Positions 52,279-63,846 of a DNA stretch of 64,000 nt are shown here, piece by piece; positions within the stretch are counted from its first letter, which is position 1; every line of letters starts with the position of its first letter. This DNA is from Circinella minor (lineage: Eukaryota > Mucoromycota > Mucoromycetes > Mucorales > Lichtheimiaceae). The stretch lies in NCBI GenBank assembly GCA_016758965.1, contig JAEPRB010000015.1, positions 286,699 to 350,698 on the forward strand, read 5' to 3'. Position numbers and translations under genes: made by a program. Under the pieces are notes generated by a model that worked only from the letters and a program-made list of their open reading frames with translations, was not told the origin of the DNA and did not search any database.

Positions 52279-52559
52279 CAATAGAAATAATAAAAGAGTG
52301 TTCCAGAAGCAAGTGCGGTGGCGGTAGCGATACCAGTCTTGAATACACGGGAATAAGATGATGAATGGGGATATGGACGAATTAATCCGACCGAAGAAAA
52401 GAAAGTAGCACGTTGAATACGATTATAATAATTAAAATTGGGAGTATATTGGATAGATGGTAATGAACAAGACGATGGATGTTGTGATGAAGATGAAGGT
52501 ATCTGGCGTAAGTGTCGTCGGAAGGTAGTACGAGATAAATGTGATACTGATCGGTGCAT
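50277..52559 (-). CDS. put1: Mitochondrial proline dehydrogenase
   Basis: Three exons, 52559-51173, 51064-50943 and 50870-50277, give 700 aa. The N-terminus is Arg/Ser-rich without acidic residues, as a mitochondrial presequence should be. A run of Asn codons at about residues 95-103 is a local AAT expansion. The FAD barrel carries family motifs in order: VNVILDLSVEAD-like strand, VKVTAFAPPELL, VGIMVDAEQSYFQ, YNTYQMY across the first intron, KLVRGAYMVMERK, ASHNRES (about 559-565), FGQLYGM (587-593) and LPYGKIDEVMPYLLRRAQEN (612-631, containing the substrate-binding Arg pair). The enzyme oxidises proline to pyrroline-5-carboxylate in the mitochondrion, passing electrons to the respiratory chain. 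In fungi it is usually proline-induced; no control site was identified here. Confidence 0.95.
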
Positions 52560-54146
52560 TCCAATGCTTTTTTAAGTAACCGATAACTATATTTTTAAAT
52601 AAATTGAAAAAAAAAAAATAAAAAAAAGAAAAGGATAGAAATAAAAGAAAAACTATAAAGAAAAAAACAGAACTCTTTTTTTTCTCGCCGAATCTTTCTG
52701 TTTTTATATAAGTTTTTTCATAATAAAAATACTTTTTGGCCCAGCCTCTTAGCTTGAATTGATAAAATGGGGAAAATCCCAAAGTGACGGGTGTGTGTGG
52801 TAGAGAATTTTTTTTTCTTCTACACCCCCCCCAACATGGCCCTGAGCTAACAATGGTTTCGTTTCCCCGGATCACATCGGACTATATGTCCTAACTTGGT
52901 AACTTTACTTTCACACGAGTGAACCAATCATGTTCGAGATTCACCTTGACAGCCACCATGCTGCATGAATCAAAATGTATAATGAATTTTTTTTTTTTTG
53001 AACCCAAATCCAGTTTCTTCATTTTTTTTTCTTTTCCCTTGAACTTCTTTGTGATTTTCTCCCTCCCTCCCCCCTTTCCCGTAAACAATTGTTCATTCAA
53101 TAATCTATTAAACTACTTAATATAGTAATTCTTATCTCTTTTTTTTGTATTGCTTTTTTTTTTTTAACAAAGAAATATAAAAAAGATAATAAAAACCTTC
53201 TTTAAAAAAAAAAAACAATAATACCTTATTCCATCATTCCTTTTTGAATGGAGAAGATGTTTGTAACCCTTGTAAATGCGTGTGATAAAAAAAAAAACAA
53301 CCCGCTTCGTTAGCAGTTGAGATATGAAGAAACCGTGACGGGGACTCGGGTTTGCCTATTTTTTTTTTTATTCTTATAACAACAACTTACTGGTCAAAAA
53401 GAAATTGCCTCCGCTTTTTTATTTTTCTTTTTCTCTCTCTCTCTCTTTCTCTCTCTCCCCCCATCCCCCAAAACTAGATTGAAAGTATTATAATACACTC
53501 AAAACTCCCCAGAACAAGAAGTTATTATTTGTACCATCTAGACTAGCCGGGGTGGTCAATGTTTGAAGACTATAAATAAGAAGGGGTTTAATTTTTTTAT
53601 AATGAATGTATAATCAAATTTGTTTAGTTATGTTATATAATAAGATAAATATATAACACGGCACAAAAATGCCATCGTAGCTTTACCAGATCATCCTTTT
53701 TTTTTTTTTATTTGTATGCATCTTTTTTTTTTTTGGAAAATCTGTGGTGTAACTTACACGCACATTCGGAACTTTATCTTTTTTTTTTTAATAATAAATT
53801 GATCAGGAACACGCAGCAATAACATATTTTACTTTTTTTTGATCGACGTTTTTCTTCTATTATAATAATAAGAATAATAACAACAACTACGCAACAACTT
53901 TCAACTATAACTCCATTTATTTGAAACTCCACTCTCTTTTATTAGTACACCCCATTTTCATTTTTCGAAAAAAAAAAAGAATTCTTAATAAATATTTTTT
54001 TTTTTTTTTTTTACTCAATACCGACTTAATGCATATAGAAAAAAAAAGATAATATTTCTACAAGTTGATTAAAGTGATGAAATCTAATGTGTCTTTTTTT
54101 ATTTTCATAACGTAAAATGTTTGTGAGATAACATGAGAATAGCAAG

Positions 54147-54185
<39 letters not shown>

Positions 54186-54634
54186 GGTGTTGATCATTTT
54201 AATTTTCAACCCATGCGGATCGTTGCATTAGCCCAAAAAAAATAGGGGATTACCATCGGCAGCCAAAAGGTACTTTTCTTGTTTGAATCAAACACAATTG
54301 TTTTTTTCCCATCATTTCAACATATATATCACCTGTTTTTGTTGTTGTAGTATTGGTTAATTTTGCTCTCTTTTTATATCTTGAATCAAAAAAAAAAAAA
54401 AAAAAAGAAAGTCGTGATGAATTTGCCACAGAACTAATAAATCTCGTAAATATCAGCAACTCTCAAATTTTTACGTGGCTATTGACCAAAAAAAAAAAAA
54501 AAGGGTATAAGACCTGACTAATTGTACTATATATATGTATGTATCACTATGGTAACCCAATAGTTCTTTACTGGAAAACAGTGATTATATCACAGATCGT
54601 CATGACAACAATAAATGTTACTCTCTTTTCCGTC

Positions 54635-54668
<34 letters not shown>

Positions 54669-56180
54669 TTGGGAAACCTTTCAGAGGGATTATTGGGACA
54701 GAAGCGCTATAGTAACAACGATGATGAGATGGTATAAATTGATAATAACGAACGGGCATATTATTATTAATTTACTTTAAAAGAAGTGGGTCAAACTTCA
54801 ATAGTGAATGGTCTATTTACATGGATATTCTGTTGTTGAATTCGTCAATAACTCCTGGTTTTTTTTTTCCGACTGTTCCTTTTTTCTTCATTCGTTTGAT
54901 GCGGTTTTTTTTTTTTTTATTTATTTAGTTATTATTACTTTTTTGTTTTTTCTTCCAACATGGTAAAAATAAAATAAAATAAAGCATAATATAGATAGAT
55001 ACAATACGTTTTAAGACAATATAAAGTATTTTAGAAAAAAAAAAAAAAGAAAGAGTAGAAAATCTATCACAAAGGAACATCTAACAAAGTATATATTTCA
55101 TCTAGAGCTAAGAATCACAAAGAATCTATTTTTATACCTATAAACATAATTTATTCTTTATTATATTCAAAGTTTATTACGGTTGATGAATTCCATTCTT
55201 GAACTTTTATTAAGAAAAAAAAGTTAATGCATGTGGTTGTTGATACATATTTTTTTTTTTTTGTGCATACATAAAAGTAACTAACTAGAAATCAAATATT
55301 ATTAATAACTAGAGTTCAAAAGAATTTTTTAATAATATCCCGAACTATTATAATGTTGAACTTCTAAAATGTAAAAATATACTAAACAATATAACTGATT
55401 GGATCAAGTATATATCATTTAAGTGTAGCCATTATTATTCACGTCTACGTAGAATTCTTATAGACAACAAAGAGAAAACTCATGTGAGGAATGTTATTAT
55501 ACTTTATTCACATTTGTACATTTATTATTATTATCGAGCACCCATATACGTCTAATATACATTTAGAAAAAAAAATGATAATAATAATGGGTCATCACAA
55601 TGTGCATATATTATCTAATGTATTTATATACAATTATTTATATTTATAGAGTAGTGTAGAAAAAAGGCAAAAGACCAAGACAAAAAAAATATAACAACCG
55701 TTTCAAAAAGTTTTTTTTTTTTCATCTTTAGTTTATTATTCTAGATACGGACTAGACACATGTTCTATTATCTGCATGTAATTTTTTTTTCAAAAAAAAA
55801 AGAGGGGGTGGGGAGAGAAAGGATGAAAGAAAAAGTTTATGGGTTAAAAAAAAATACTTTATAACAAAGAGTCAAAAAAAAAAAAAAACCATCGGAAATT
55901 AACTTTCCATGGGATTTATTACTGTTTGAATTAAAAAAAAAAAAAAAACAGAAGTAGATATTACATCTATATTTATTATAAACAACAGCAATAGAATGTC
56001 ATCCCAGAAACAAAAATAGCCATCAATATTTGTTTAGAGATCTGATGAATAAAGTTTTAACACACTACTATATATATTAAATCAATACTTTTCTATGTTC
56101 ATCTCTCTCAAACTACTCTTTAATATATTAAAATCATTACACATTTGTTCACGTCAATAAATATAAATTTGAGGCCAATG

Positions 56181-56220
<40 letters not shown>

Positions 56221-56828
56221 TGTGTTTTTTAAAAGTTAAAGTATTTATTGTTAACTTGTTTAGATGATTTTTCCTTGAAGTGTGTAAGCGTATTTTATTT
56301 GTACTACCATATAAGGTTTTGGTAAGTACTAATTCTTATAGTTGACCATATTTTTTTTTTCTTATTTACTTATTACATCATTTAATCTAGTTGAGGCTGT
56401 TTATTTTGTTTACGTATATATAATACTATGTACAGTACGTTTTTCTAATTATTATTATTAATATCATTTCTACTCAGAATTTCTAAAAAAGAAAAAACAA
56501 TTAATGTTATGTGTTAACAGATTGATGTCGCTCTGCTTATTGTCACTTACTCATTTAAAGCTTTACATGCTTCGGACTTTACACTATACATCATGCAGTG
56601 AGTTTTTTTTTTTTTTTTTTTGGTTTTGTTTTGGAGAAGGTGAGCTGAGAAATATGAATTACATTGTCGATCAAAGACTTTTAGCACTTGAATCACTCAA
56701 ATTTTACCCGCCGCGTGTTTGCGAAACGTAATGTCTATATTTTCAATTGATATATTTATAAAATAATAAAAACCACCGGCGAGCATGAAACTAGTAAAAG
56801 TTTTGTATTTTTGCAATGTTTTTTTTTT
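52560..56828. other. Long gene-poor region upstream of proline dehydrogenase
   Basis: About 4.3 kb. It contains the PUT1 promoter, many homopolymers (T32 at 54150-54181, A/T blocks near 54640-54666) and a (GA)n run (56184-56216). No gene, RNA or conserved exon could be supported. Confidence 0.5.
56184..56216. repeat. (GA)n microsatellite
   Basis: About 16 uninterrupted GA units. Confidence 0.95.
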
Positions 56829-57291
56829 GGGAATTGCTACGGACACCCCATATTTTGCTTACGGACACCCCACAAATAAACAGTTATCAAATAAGTTCTT
56901 AGACCATATAAACTATAGTAATAGCGTTGTCAACACCAATAGCGCTTGTTTGACCGCTCATATGTAACATTAAAAGTATATATGATTCCTTTTTTGTCTT
57001 GATTTCATAAGGCCTACAATTCTCATTTGTGTACATAAATGGAGATAGTAAGAAACCATAAGAAATATTAATTGCTATTATAAAAAGTCGGGCTACGTAA
57101 TAATATAAGTTTCATAAACATTTATAAGTCGTATAACGATAATAGCTGTATAGATAGTGTATAAATGGCTGGATACGATGTGATTATATATGAATTTGTT
57201 GTGTGCCCTTGAAAAAATATAAAAGTGGGGTGTCCGTAAGAGATGAAATTACTTAATATAGTATGTTTTTGGGGTGTCCGTAGCAATTCCC
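56829..57291. mobile_element. Putative non-autonomous inverted-repeat element (MITE-like), copy 1
   Basis: The ends are perfect 22-base inverted repeats: GGGAATTGCTACGGACACCC plus CA at 56829-56850, and its complement at 57270-57291. A second, inner inverted pair containing ACGGACACCCCAC lies at 56859-56873 and 57225-57239, so each end carries the GGACACCCCA motif twice. The 463-bp unit has no credible ORF. Both flanks are T-runs, so any target duplication is hidden. A diverged second copy lies in opposite orientation at about 57677-57870. The double sub-terminal motif could be a transposase binding site; that is inference. Confidence 0.7.
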
Positions 57292-57676
57292 TTTTTTTTT
57301 AAAAAAAAAATGTAATACATTATTATTGCTATCATTCTCTTCTAGTAGTTGTTCAATCATCACAAAGTAAAAAAAAAAAGAAAGACAGTATTTCAGCATA
57401 TGGGCTATCAGAACTGGCAAAGTGAATCTGAAACCGATAAATACCACCTTTTTCTTTTTCTTTCTCTTTTTTATATTGGATGATAACAATGTTTTTGTTT
57501 TTTTTTTCTTTCTCGATGCATTTTACATATCATTCTTTAAGCACAAAAAAAAACTATTGAAGCAGTGTCACCAAAGCCATTGTTCCTGTATTCAGAACTC
57601 TATTATTTGTATCGCCTGTCACTGCTTCTAAATGATTACAGGATGCAAAGTGCTGTATTATTGTTTATATTTTAAA
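57292..57676. other. Spacer between the two inverted-repeat element copies
   Basis: About 385 bases of AT-rich DNA starting with a T9/A10 block. No gene seen. Confidence 0.5.
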
Positions 57677-57870
57677 AGAATTGCTAAGGAACAACCCAAA
57701 AACATACTAATTTCGACTCTTATGGACACCCGACTTTTATAATTTTTAAAGGAAAACAACCATTTGGATATAATTACGCGGTATACTGACATTTATACAG
57801 TTATTAGAATTATATAACTTGAAAAATGTTTATCAAAATTTCTATATATATAGTCCGTAACAACAAAATC
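57677..57870. mobile_element. Diverged second copy of the 56.8-kb inverted-repeat element
   Basis: Read on the plus strand this matches the reverse complement of copy 1. Shared blocks in order are GAATTGCTA, CCCAAAAACATACTA, CTCTTAyGGACACCC, ACTTTTATA, CATTTATACA and ATGTTTAT, followed by a worn GTCCGTAA end near 57853-57860. It is shorter than copy 1, with internal deletions. Alignment was by eye, so the limits are approximate. Confidence 0.55.
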
Positions 57871-58080
57871 CCCCTCTTCTTTTTAATCATATTTTATCTG
57901 CCCAAATATTTTTACTAGCACGAGCTGCATAAATGATCATAAACACATATGTGGCTTTTTTTTTTAAGGATAAGCGAACTCAGCATGAATTTCCAAATGT
58001 AATAAATCTTTGGGAAAACCCTTTTAAAATATAACTTTTGTTAAAACGCTTTTCAAAACCCCTTTCTATTTTTATATAAA

Positions 58081-60057
58081 ATGCAACCTTTGTTTGAAGC
58101 AACAGGTTGGTCATTACCTTCATCCATCGCTCCTCAAAAATTAAAAAAAGGAAAAAAAGCATCCAATAATACTTCCACCCATTCATCAAAACCAAATTTC
58201 AACCAACAAGAACAACAACAAGAACAACAAGAAGAAGAATCGGTTTCTAAACAAGCTGATCAACTTCAAGATCAACTTGATCGACTTCATAAAAAAAATA
58301 ACAATAATAATAATGAAACTAAGCAACAACAACAAAAAAAGAATAAAAATAAGAATAAACGTCAACGTCAACAGCAACAACAAAAAGAACAACAACAACA
58401 ACAACAACCAGAAGAAAAAGTAGAACAAGATCAGGAACCAACCCAGAATGCTCCTCCAGCTAAAAAGGTCAAATTAAATGAAAAGAAGAAGGAAGAACCA
58501 ATGGAGGAAGATAATACATCGTTACCATCAACAGAATCTCAACCAGTAGTTAACCAAGAAGGAAATAAATTAACAAAGAAACAAAAAAAGAATGCTCAAA
58601 AGCAGCAACAACAAGAGGTTAAAAAGGATCAAGAAGAAGAAAAAGAACCTGTTACTTTATCCACCCATGATGAAAAAGTAACTAAGAAGCAAGAAAAGAA
58701 ACAAATTACTAATGATCAGAAAGCCAAGTTGCAACAGGTAAAAAAGCATAACTATTATCCATTACAAAAAAAAAAGTGCTAAATGATGTCCTATTTTTTT
58801 TAAAAAAAAAAACCTAGTTGTTAGCAAAGAAAGGTGATAAAAAACAACAACAACAACCAGAAAAGAAATCGCAACCAATGAAACAAACACAATTAGAAAA
58901 GAATAGTATTACAAAAAGTAAATTAACACCTTTACAACAAAAGATGAAAGAAAAATTATCTGGTGCACGATTCCGATGGTTAAATGAACAACTTTATACC
59001 ACAAAAGGAGATGAATCATTTACTTTATTTAAAGAAAAACCAGAACTTTTTGATGAAGTAATGTATATAATTTTATTGATAGAAAAAAAGTGAAGGGAAA
59101 TAATTCTGTTTTTTTTTTGGGAGGGGTGGAGATGGATAATTAATATAAACTTTTTCTTATAAAAGTATCATCAAGGTTTTCGACATCAAGTAGAATCATG
59201 GCCAGTGAATCCTGTAGATGTGATTATTAAACAATTATCTAAACTACCTGCTGGAACTGTAGTAGCCGATCTTGGTTGTGGTGATGCTAAAATTGCACAT
59301 ACTTTAAAAAAACAAAAAGTTTTAAGTTTTGATATGGTTTCAAAGAATGAAAAAGTTGTTGCATGTGATATTTCAAATGTAAAATAATTTTCTGTTTTTT
59401 TAATTATTTTATATATACTTAACTCTATTTTTAATTTTTTATATATATTAGATTCCTCTTCCTGAAGGTTTTGTAGATGTTGCTGTATTTTCATTAGCAT
59501 TAATGGGTACTAATTATTTAGATTTCCTTAAAGAAGCAAGACGTATCTTAAAACCAGGGTAAAAAATAATAATATATTTTTAATAGGGTTGCATAGTTAC
59601 TATCTTTAATATCATTATACTTATTTTTTTTTAATCCAATTTATTATTTTAGAGGTGAATTAAAAATTGCTGAGGTTGTAAGTCGTTTTACTGATGTGGA
59701 AGAATTTATTGAACTTTTAGAACAATTGGGTTTTGAGTTTATTGACAAGGTATGAAAATATATATTATATTTGTCCAGATGGGGGGGTTTATCTGTGATT
59801 CCATTCCGTTCAAAAATAACTAATAATCCTTTATATTTATATATATATAGGATGATTCAAATAAGATGTTTATTATGTTTTACTTTACAAAGCAAGAGGT
59901 GGATGTAGATGATGAAATTGATAAAGAAATGTTGGAAGGATTAAGTAAAGCTCAAAAACGAGCTTTAAAGAAAGGTGCAGGTGTTCATGTGAATCAAAAC
60001 AAATTACAAAAGAAATCTGAAAAATTATTGAAACCATGTGTATACAAAAAACGATAA
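58081..60057 (+). CDS. rrp8: Rrp8 rRNA-processing methyltransferase
   Basis: Six exons (58081-58737, 58818-59057, 59166-59378, 59452-59558, 59653-59749, 59851-60057) encode 506 aa. The N-terminal 270 residues are low-complexity Gln/Lys/Glu with nucleolar-type basic runs. The conserved part starts at [20 protein letters not shown], then [20 protein letters not shown]. The SAM pocket follows with [12 protein letters not shown] (about 332-343), [28 protein letters not shown] and the [16 protein letters not shown] strand. Rrp8 methylates N1 of an adenine in large-subunit rRNA (m1A645 in yeast) in the nucleolus. The tail is Lys-rich. An extended poly-Q/K N-terminus is longer than in yeast. The stop lies only 69 bases from the stop of the convergent neighbour. 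Confidence 0.93.
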
Positions 60058-60126
60058 TAAAATAAATATTAATACAAAGTAAATTATAATAATAATAATA
60101 ATAAAATGGTATATATATTATATACA

Positions 60127-61311
60127 TTATACTTGATTCAATTTTTCAATAAATGATCCTTCTGCTTGTTCAAATGCAGTTTCACCAGATGAATCTCGTA
60201 TAGTTTCATCACAACCATATTTCAATAATAATTGGGCAGTTTCTAATTGTTCTGATATACAAGCTATATCGATATATATATATATATATATATTAGATAT
60301 ATTCTTATGTTTTTCTCTCTCTCTCTCTCTCTCTCTTATAATCTTACCATAATGGAGTGGTGTTTCTTCATCGTTAGTCTATATAAAATATGATTTTTAA
60401 TATATAAATATATATGTATATGTCACTGATAATAGTTCTTTACATACCTTTGCATTGACATTGGCACCTAATTCTAACAAAAGCTTAACCGTATCTATAT
60501 TTCCTCTATCACAAGCATGATGAAGTGCTGTAAGACCCTAATAAAAATGTTAATCATGTTTTCTCATTATTAAATAGGATATTAGAATACACTTACATCT
60601 TCATCCTGACTATTTAATAATTCCTTTTGATTTGAAATAGTATTTCGTACACCATCCAAATTATTTTGTCGTGCATAACCAAATAAATCTTCAGTATCTT
60701 CACTAAAGACATTAAAATATTTTTGATTATTGTTTTTTTTTTCCTTTAATGTCAATTATAATATATATATATATACCTGGTATCACTATCATATGCCATC
60801 ATGCTCACTGCAACTGGTTTTCCTGTTGACTTTGCCTAAGTTCAATATTGACTAAAGTTATTCTTTTTTTTTGTTGTTGGTCTTTAATAAAAAAAAAATT
60901 GTTCTTAAAAGAAAAGTTATTTACTGTAGTTGTAGTATCATCATCATCAGATAATTCATATACTCCTTCTTGACGCGACCAGCCCACTTGAAAGCTTTCT
61001 ACTGTTTCAACATAGGTTTGTTTGGCATTTTCCATAGACATGCCACGTAATTCATTCCAAGCATCCCATTTGGCTCGACCCACAAATTCAAATAAACTTG
61101 GTTTTGATACGTTACAATCACCTACTGTAGCTTGCTTGAATAAACTATAAACCTATTTACATAATAAATCGTCGTATTCATAATTTTTTTAAGAGATTTA
61201 TATAGTTGAGTATGACCACTATTTTTTTTTTACCTTTAATTTTTGGTCATTGGATAAAGGTACATTATGAGTATTTAAAAATGTAGAAGCGTGTTCGAAA
61301 TGATCACTCAT
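60127..61311 (-). CDS. Acyl-CoA-binding domain plus ankyrin repeat protein (ACBD6-like)
   Basis: Seven exons: 61311-61234, 61152-60925, 60835-60777, 60702-60597, 60537-60448, 60378-60348 and 60263-60127, giving 242 aa. Residues 1-85 are an acyl-CoA-binding domain (LSNDQKLKVYSLFKQATVGD, then KWDAWNELRGMSMENAKQTY). An acidic linker with a run of Asp and Thr follows. The C-terminal half carries ankyrin repeats (DEDGLTALHHACDRGNIDTV, then LLLELGANVNAKTNDEETPL and HYACISEQLETAQLLLKYG). The architecture matches human ACBD6, which binds acyl-CoA and supports protein N-myristoylation. The same role in this fungus is an inference from architecture. Confidence 0.9.
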
Positions 61312-61578
61312 TTTGAAAAAAAAAAAAAAGAAAGAAGTTGATATATAGGAAATAGGTATGGCAATTATTAAAAAGGCGCGAGTTGAAGCAGCAAAAATTT
61401 CATAAATTTTATTATTTATGCAAGTTTCATATTATGCTACATGAAACAACACATGGAATGGTATATTATGAGATATAATAATTAAACTTGCTTTTGATCA
61501 AAAAGATAGATTATATAACTTGTGAATTATTTTATATCTAAATAAATTGAAAGAGTAGTTGGATTAAAGACACAAACG
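61312..61578. other. Upstream spacer of the ACBD6-like gene
   Basis: Short A-rich leader just before the start, then AT-rich DNA. Nothing else seen. Confidence 0.5.
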
Positions 61579-62465
61579 ATTATGGATTTATATATCCTCC
61601 CAACCCAGTAGGTAATCCATAATATGTATTTATTTTATTTTACCATCAATACATGTATCCGTTCCCTGGAAATGATTTTCACATTCAATTGTGCAAATAT
61701 CACGGTCAATTATTATCAACTTCTCTAGAAGTGTATAGATTAAATAACACTTTTTATTTATTAGAATAGAAAACTCAATTGACTTTTCTCAACCATAGTT
61801 TAAACTTTAGTACACTGTGTAAAGAATTACATACAGTATATATATATATTTGGATTAAAAGATTACATTTGCCTCTCATCTACAATAGACTACTCTGAAA
61901 TTATTGAAGATATAAAAAAAAATGAAAATATATTTTTAATCATATTCTAATATTTACACTACTTTATTACGTAAAGAAAAAAAAATGGGATTGTTTATAA
62001 AATGATTTAGTTTTATCTGTTGGGGATGTAAAATAGTAGCAGTAGAAAAACGGGTATAAATAATGCGTTTGAGATGAAGACGAGGATAAATAAGGGTAAT
62101 TTTGATAAGTTGTTTGACGTGAATATTTTCAAAAATAAATAAATAAGCATAGTATCTGAATAGGGTATTGTAATGACTGACTAATGTAAAAGTTAAAGTG
62201 GATAAATCGTCACTATGGCAAAACCAAACCAAAACCATACCAGTTAGCCTTCAGCACATAACACATAATTGTTGGCATTGGTAATAGTAAGAGCACCAAA
62301 AGGTTTCGTTACAGTACTTTAATGTATTGAACACATTTTTAAAACGTTAAAAAAAGCATTATGATATCTAATTGATAAGTAAGTGGGTTCTGAATAGGGA
62401 GTTGATAGGTATCGTACACGGTCGGAGACAATAGCTCCATCATTAATATTGTTCAGTGAACAGTT
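61579..62465 (-). other. Coding-like region, possible unrecognised gene or pseudogene
   Basis: Several minus-strand pieces read like protein. From 62465, after a GATTAG acceptor, 48 codons are open (NCSLNNINDGAIVSDRVRYL, then STPYSEPTYLSIRYHNAFFN) to a TAA at 62321-62319. The same frame then runs 24 more codons (TVTKPFGALTITNANNYV) to a TAA at 62246-62244. A plausible intron with a CTAAC branch site and a TTGCCATAG acceptor follows. Further on, an 81-base exon-like block (61724-61644) bounded by TTCTAG and GTAAAA encodes DICTIECENHFQGTDTCIDG. I could not build one continuous model, so it may be decayed. No family was recognised. Confidence 0.3.
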
Positions 62466-63322
62466 CTAATCATTTTTGTGTTTTACAAAGAATTATCTAG
62501 TTATATAAATTCTTTCAACAATAATAATGATAACTAAAGATGATCAATTAACACCATCTTTTTTTAACTATATATGGGATCTGGAGCAACGTATATCATT
62601 ACGTATGTACATAAAACAAAAAGTAGTGCCAAAAATTGGGTGGTACCTGGTAAAAAAAAAAAAAAAAAAAAGAAAAAATCTTTTTATTGTTAACTGTTCA
62701 CAAATATCCCTTTTCTACTTGTTTCCTTTCGACAAACGGCTACTTATCATTTAACAAGAATAAAGTATTTAAAAATAAGAAAATAGATGAAACATACATC
62801 TTTATATAATTACCATCCTTTTTTCTTTTTCTCGAAATGACGCAAAAAGTTTTAACAGGTTATTTTTTTTTAAAAAATTTAGAGTTCAGATGCACGTTTT
62901 AACAGCTGTTGTTATGAAGTAGCCATTATATTATTTTTGTTGTTACTATGTTATAAAAACTTTAATATTCTATTTTTTTTTCTGAATGATTGGGGGGGGA
63001 TCAATTGTAGTGGTGATGATAATAAAAGAAAAAAAAATTCTACATAAAAAAAAAATGCAAAAGAACCGCGATCTCACACGAAGAACCGTGTGGCACAGGA
63101 GAATGCCGTTGACACACTGCCTAAGATTTGATCCCTCAGGTGGGATGTACAAATCTATAACCACTGGTCCCCGGTGTTTCTTTTGTTACTTTTTTATTCT
63201 GGAACGATCCACTTATAACCCGCTAAAATTTTCATCTTTTGTGACTTGTGGGATAAATTATAAAAAGCAATTAACTACTTTTTCAAACGGCGAAAATTTT
63301 TTTTAGCTGTTTACCTTAAGCA
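62466..63322. other. Region with a doubtful short ORF and a GC-rich hairpin patch
   Basis: A 42-codon start (62527 onward, containing PSFFNYIWDLEQRISLRMYI) precedes a possible GTAAAA donor near 62650, but no second exon was found. At 63064-63120 the DNA is unusually GC-rich and includes a perfect hairpin CACACG/CGTGTG with a 6-base loop. No gene, tRNA or 5S rRNA could be confirmed. Confidence 0.3.
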
Positions 63323-63753
63323 CTCGCAGCGGTCCTTGAGATTTGCAAAATTTTTGTAACACTACATGGCAAATACTCACAATATGGTCCTTGTAAAATT
63401 ATCTTATAACTTGGAAGTGTAACGTGAAAATCATACTTCAGTGAAAGCAACTGAAAAAAAATAGGCTCAGGGTTGAATATTATTTTGAGCTTAATCTCTT
63501 TTCAATCAATTTCAAATGGATCCTACTATCATCAACGCCTTTAATCTAATCGCTCAACAAGTTGTCGCGATGGTTGGTTCATTGGTAGAAGCCAAAGTGG
63601 AAATAGTATTAGCAGTAATGCTGTTATTGGTCATTTTTATTAAAATTGGAAAGTGACAATTCTTTTTACAAACACTCAAACGCTCCTTGTAATTTTACAA
63701 GTTTTCTTACAAGCTTTACATTTTACAAGCTTTTTTACAAGAACCGTTGCGAG
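63323..63753. mobile_element. Small inverted-repeat unit enclosing a 46-aa membrane ORF
   Basis: CTCGCAGCGGTCCTTG at 63323-63338 pairs with CAAGAACCGTTGCGAG at 63738-63753 in inverted orientation (14 of 16 positions). Inside, the motif CCTTGTAA or its complement TTACAAG recurs at about 63389, 63694, 63707 and 63734. The only coding candidate inside is the small ORF at 63516-63656. Whether the unit is mobile is unknown; only one copy is in the window. Confidence 0.35.
63516..63656 (+). CDS. Possible small single-pass membrane peptide, unrecognised
   Basis: A 46-codon ORF, ATG to TGA. It begins MDPTIINAFNLIAQQ, then GSLVEAKVEIVLAVM, then a hydrophobic run ending IFIKIGK. An amphipathic head, one membrane helix and a basic end give it the look of a tail-anchored micropeptide. 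Codon use (ATC, GCC, GTC, GCG) is less AT-biased than the flanks, which argues against pure chance. The order of features resembles the ORF at 4209-4421 (MDTII start). No family is known to me. Confidence 0.35.
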   Translation: MDPTIINAFNLIAQQVVAMVGSLVEAKVEIVLAVMLLLVIFIKIGK

Positions 63754-63798
63754 CATAATTTTGTAAAAAAAAGTTGGCTCGGGTAATATAAGTGGGGC

Positions 63799-63799
<1 letters not shown>

Positions 63800-63844
<45 letters not shown>
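63800..63844. repeat. 45-base poly-A tract
   Basis: The longest homopolymer in the window, about 45 bases 3' of the inverted-repeat unit. It could be a simple tract or the tail of a retroposed sequence; no matching target duplication was identified. Confidence 0.9.

Positions 63845-63846
<2 letters not shown>

Noticed and set aside
54150..54181. 32-base T tract as a mobile-element tail
   Set aside because: No element body or target duplication beside it; long homopolymers occur throughout the window.
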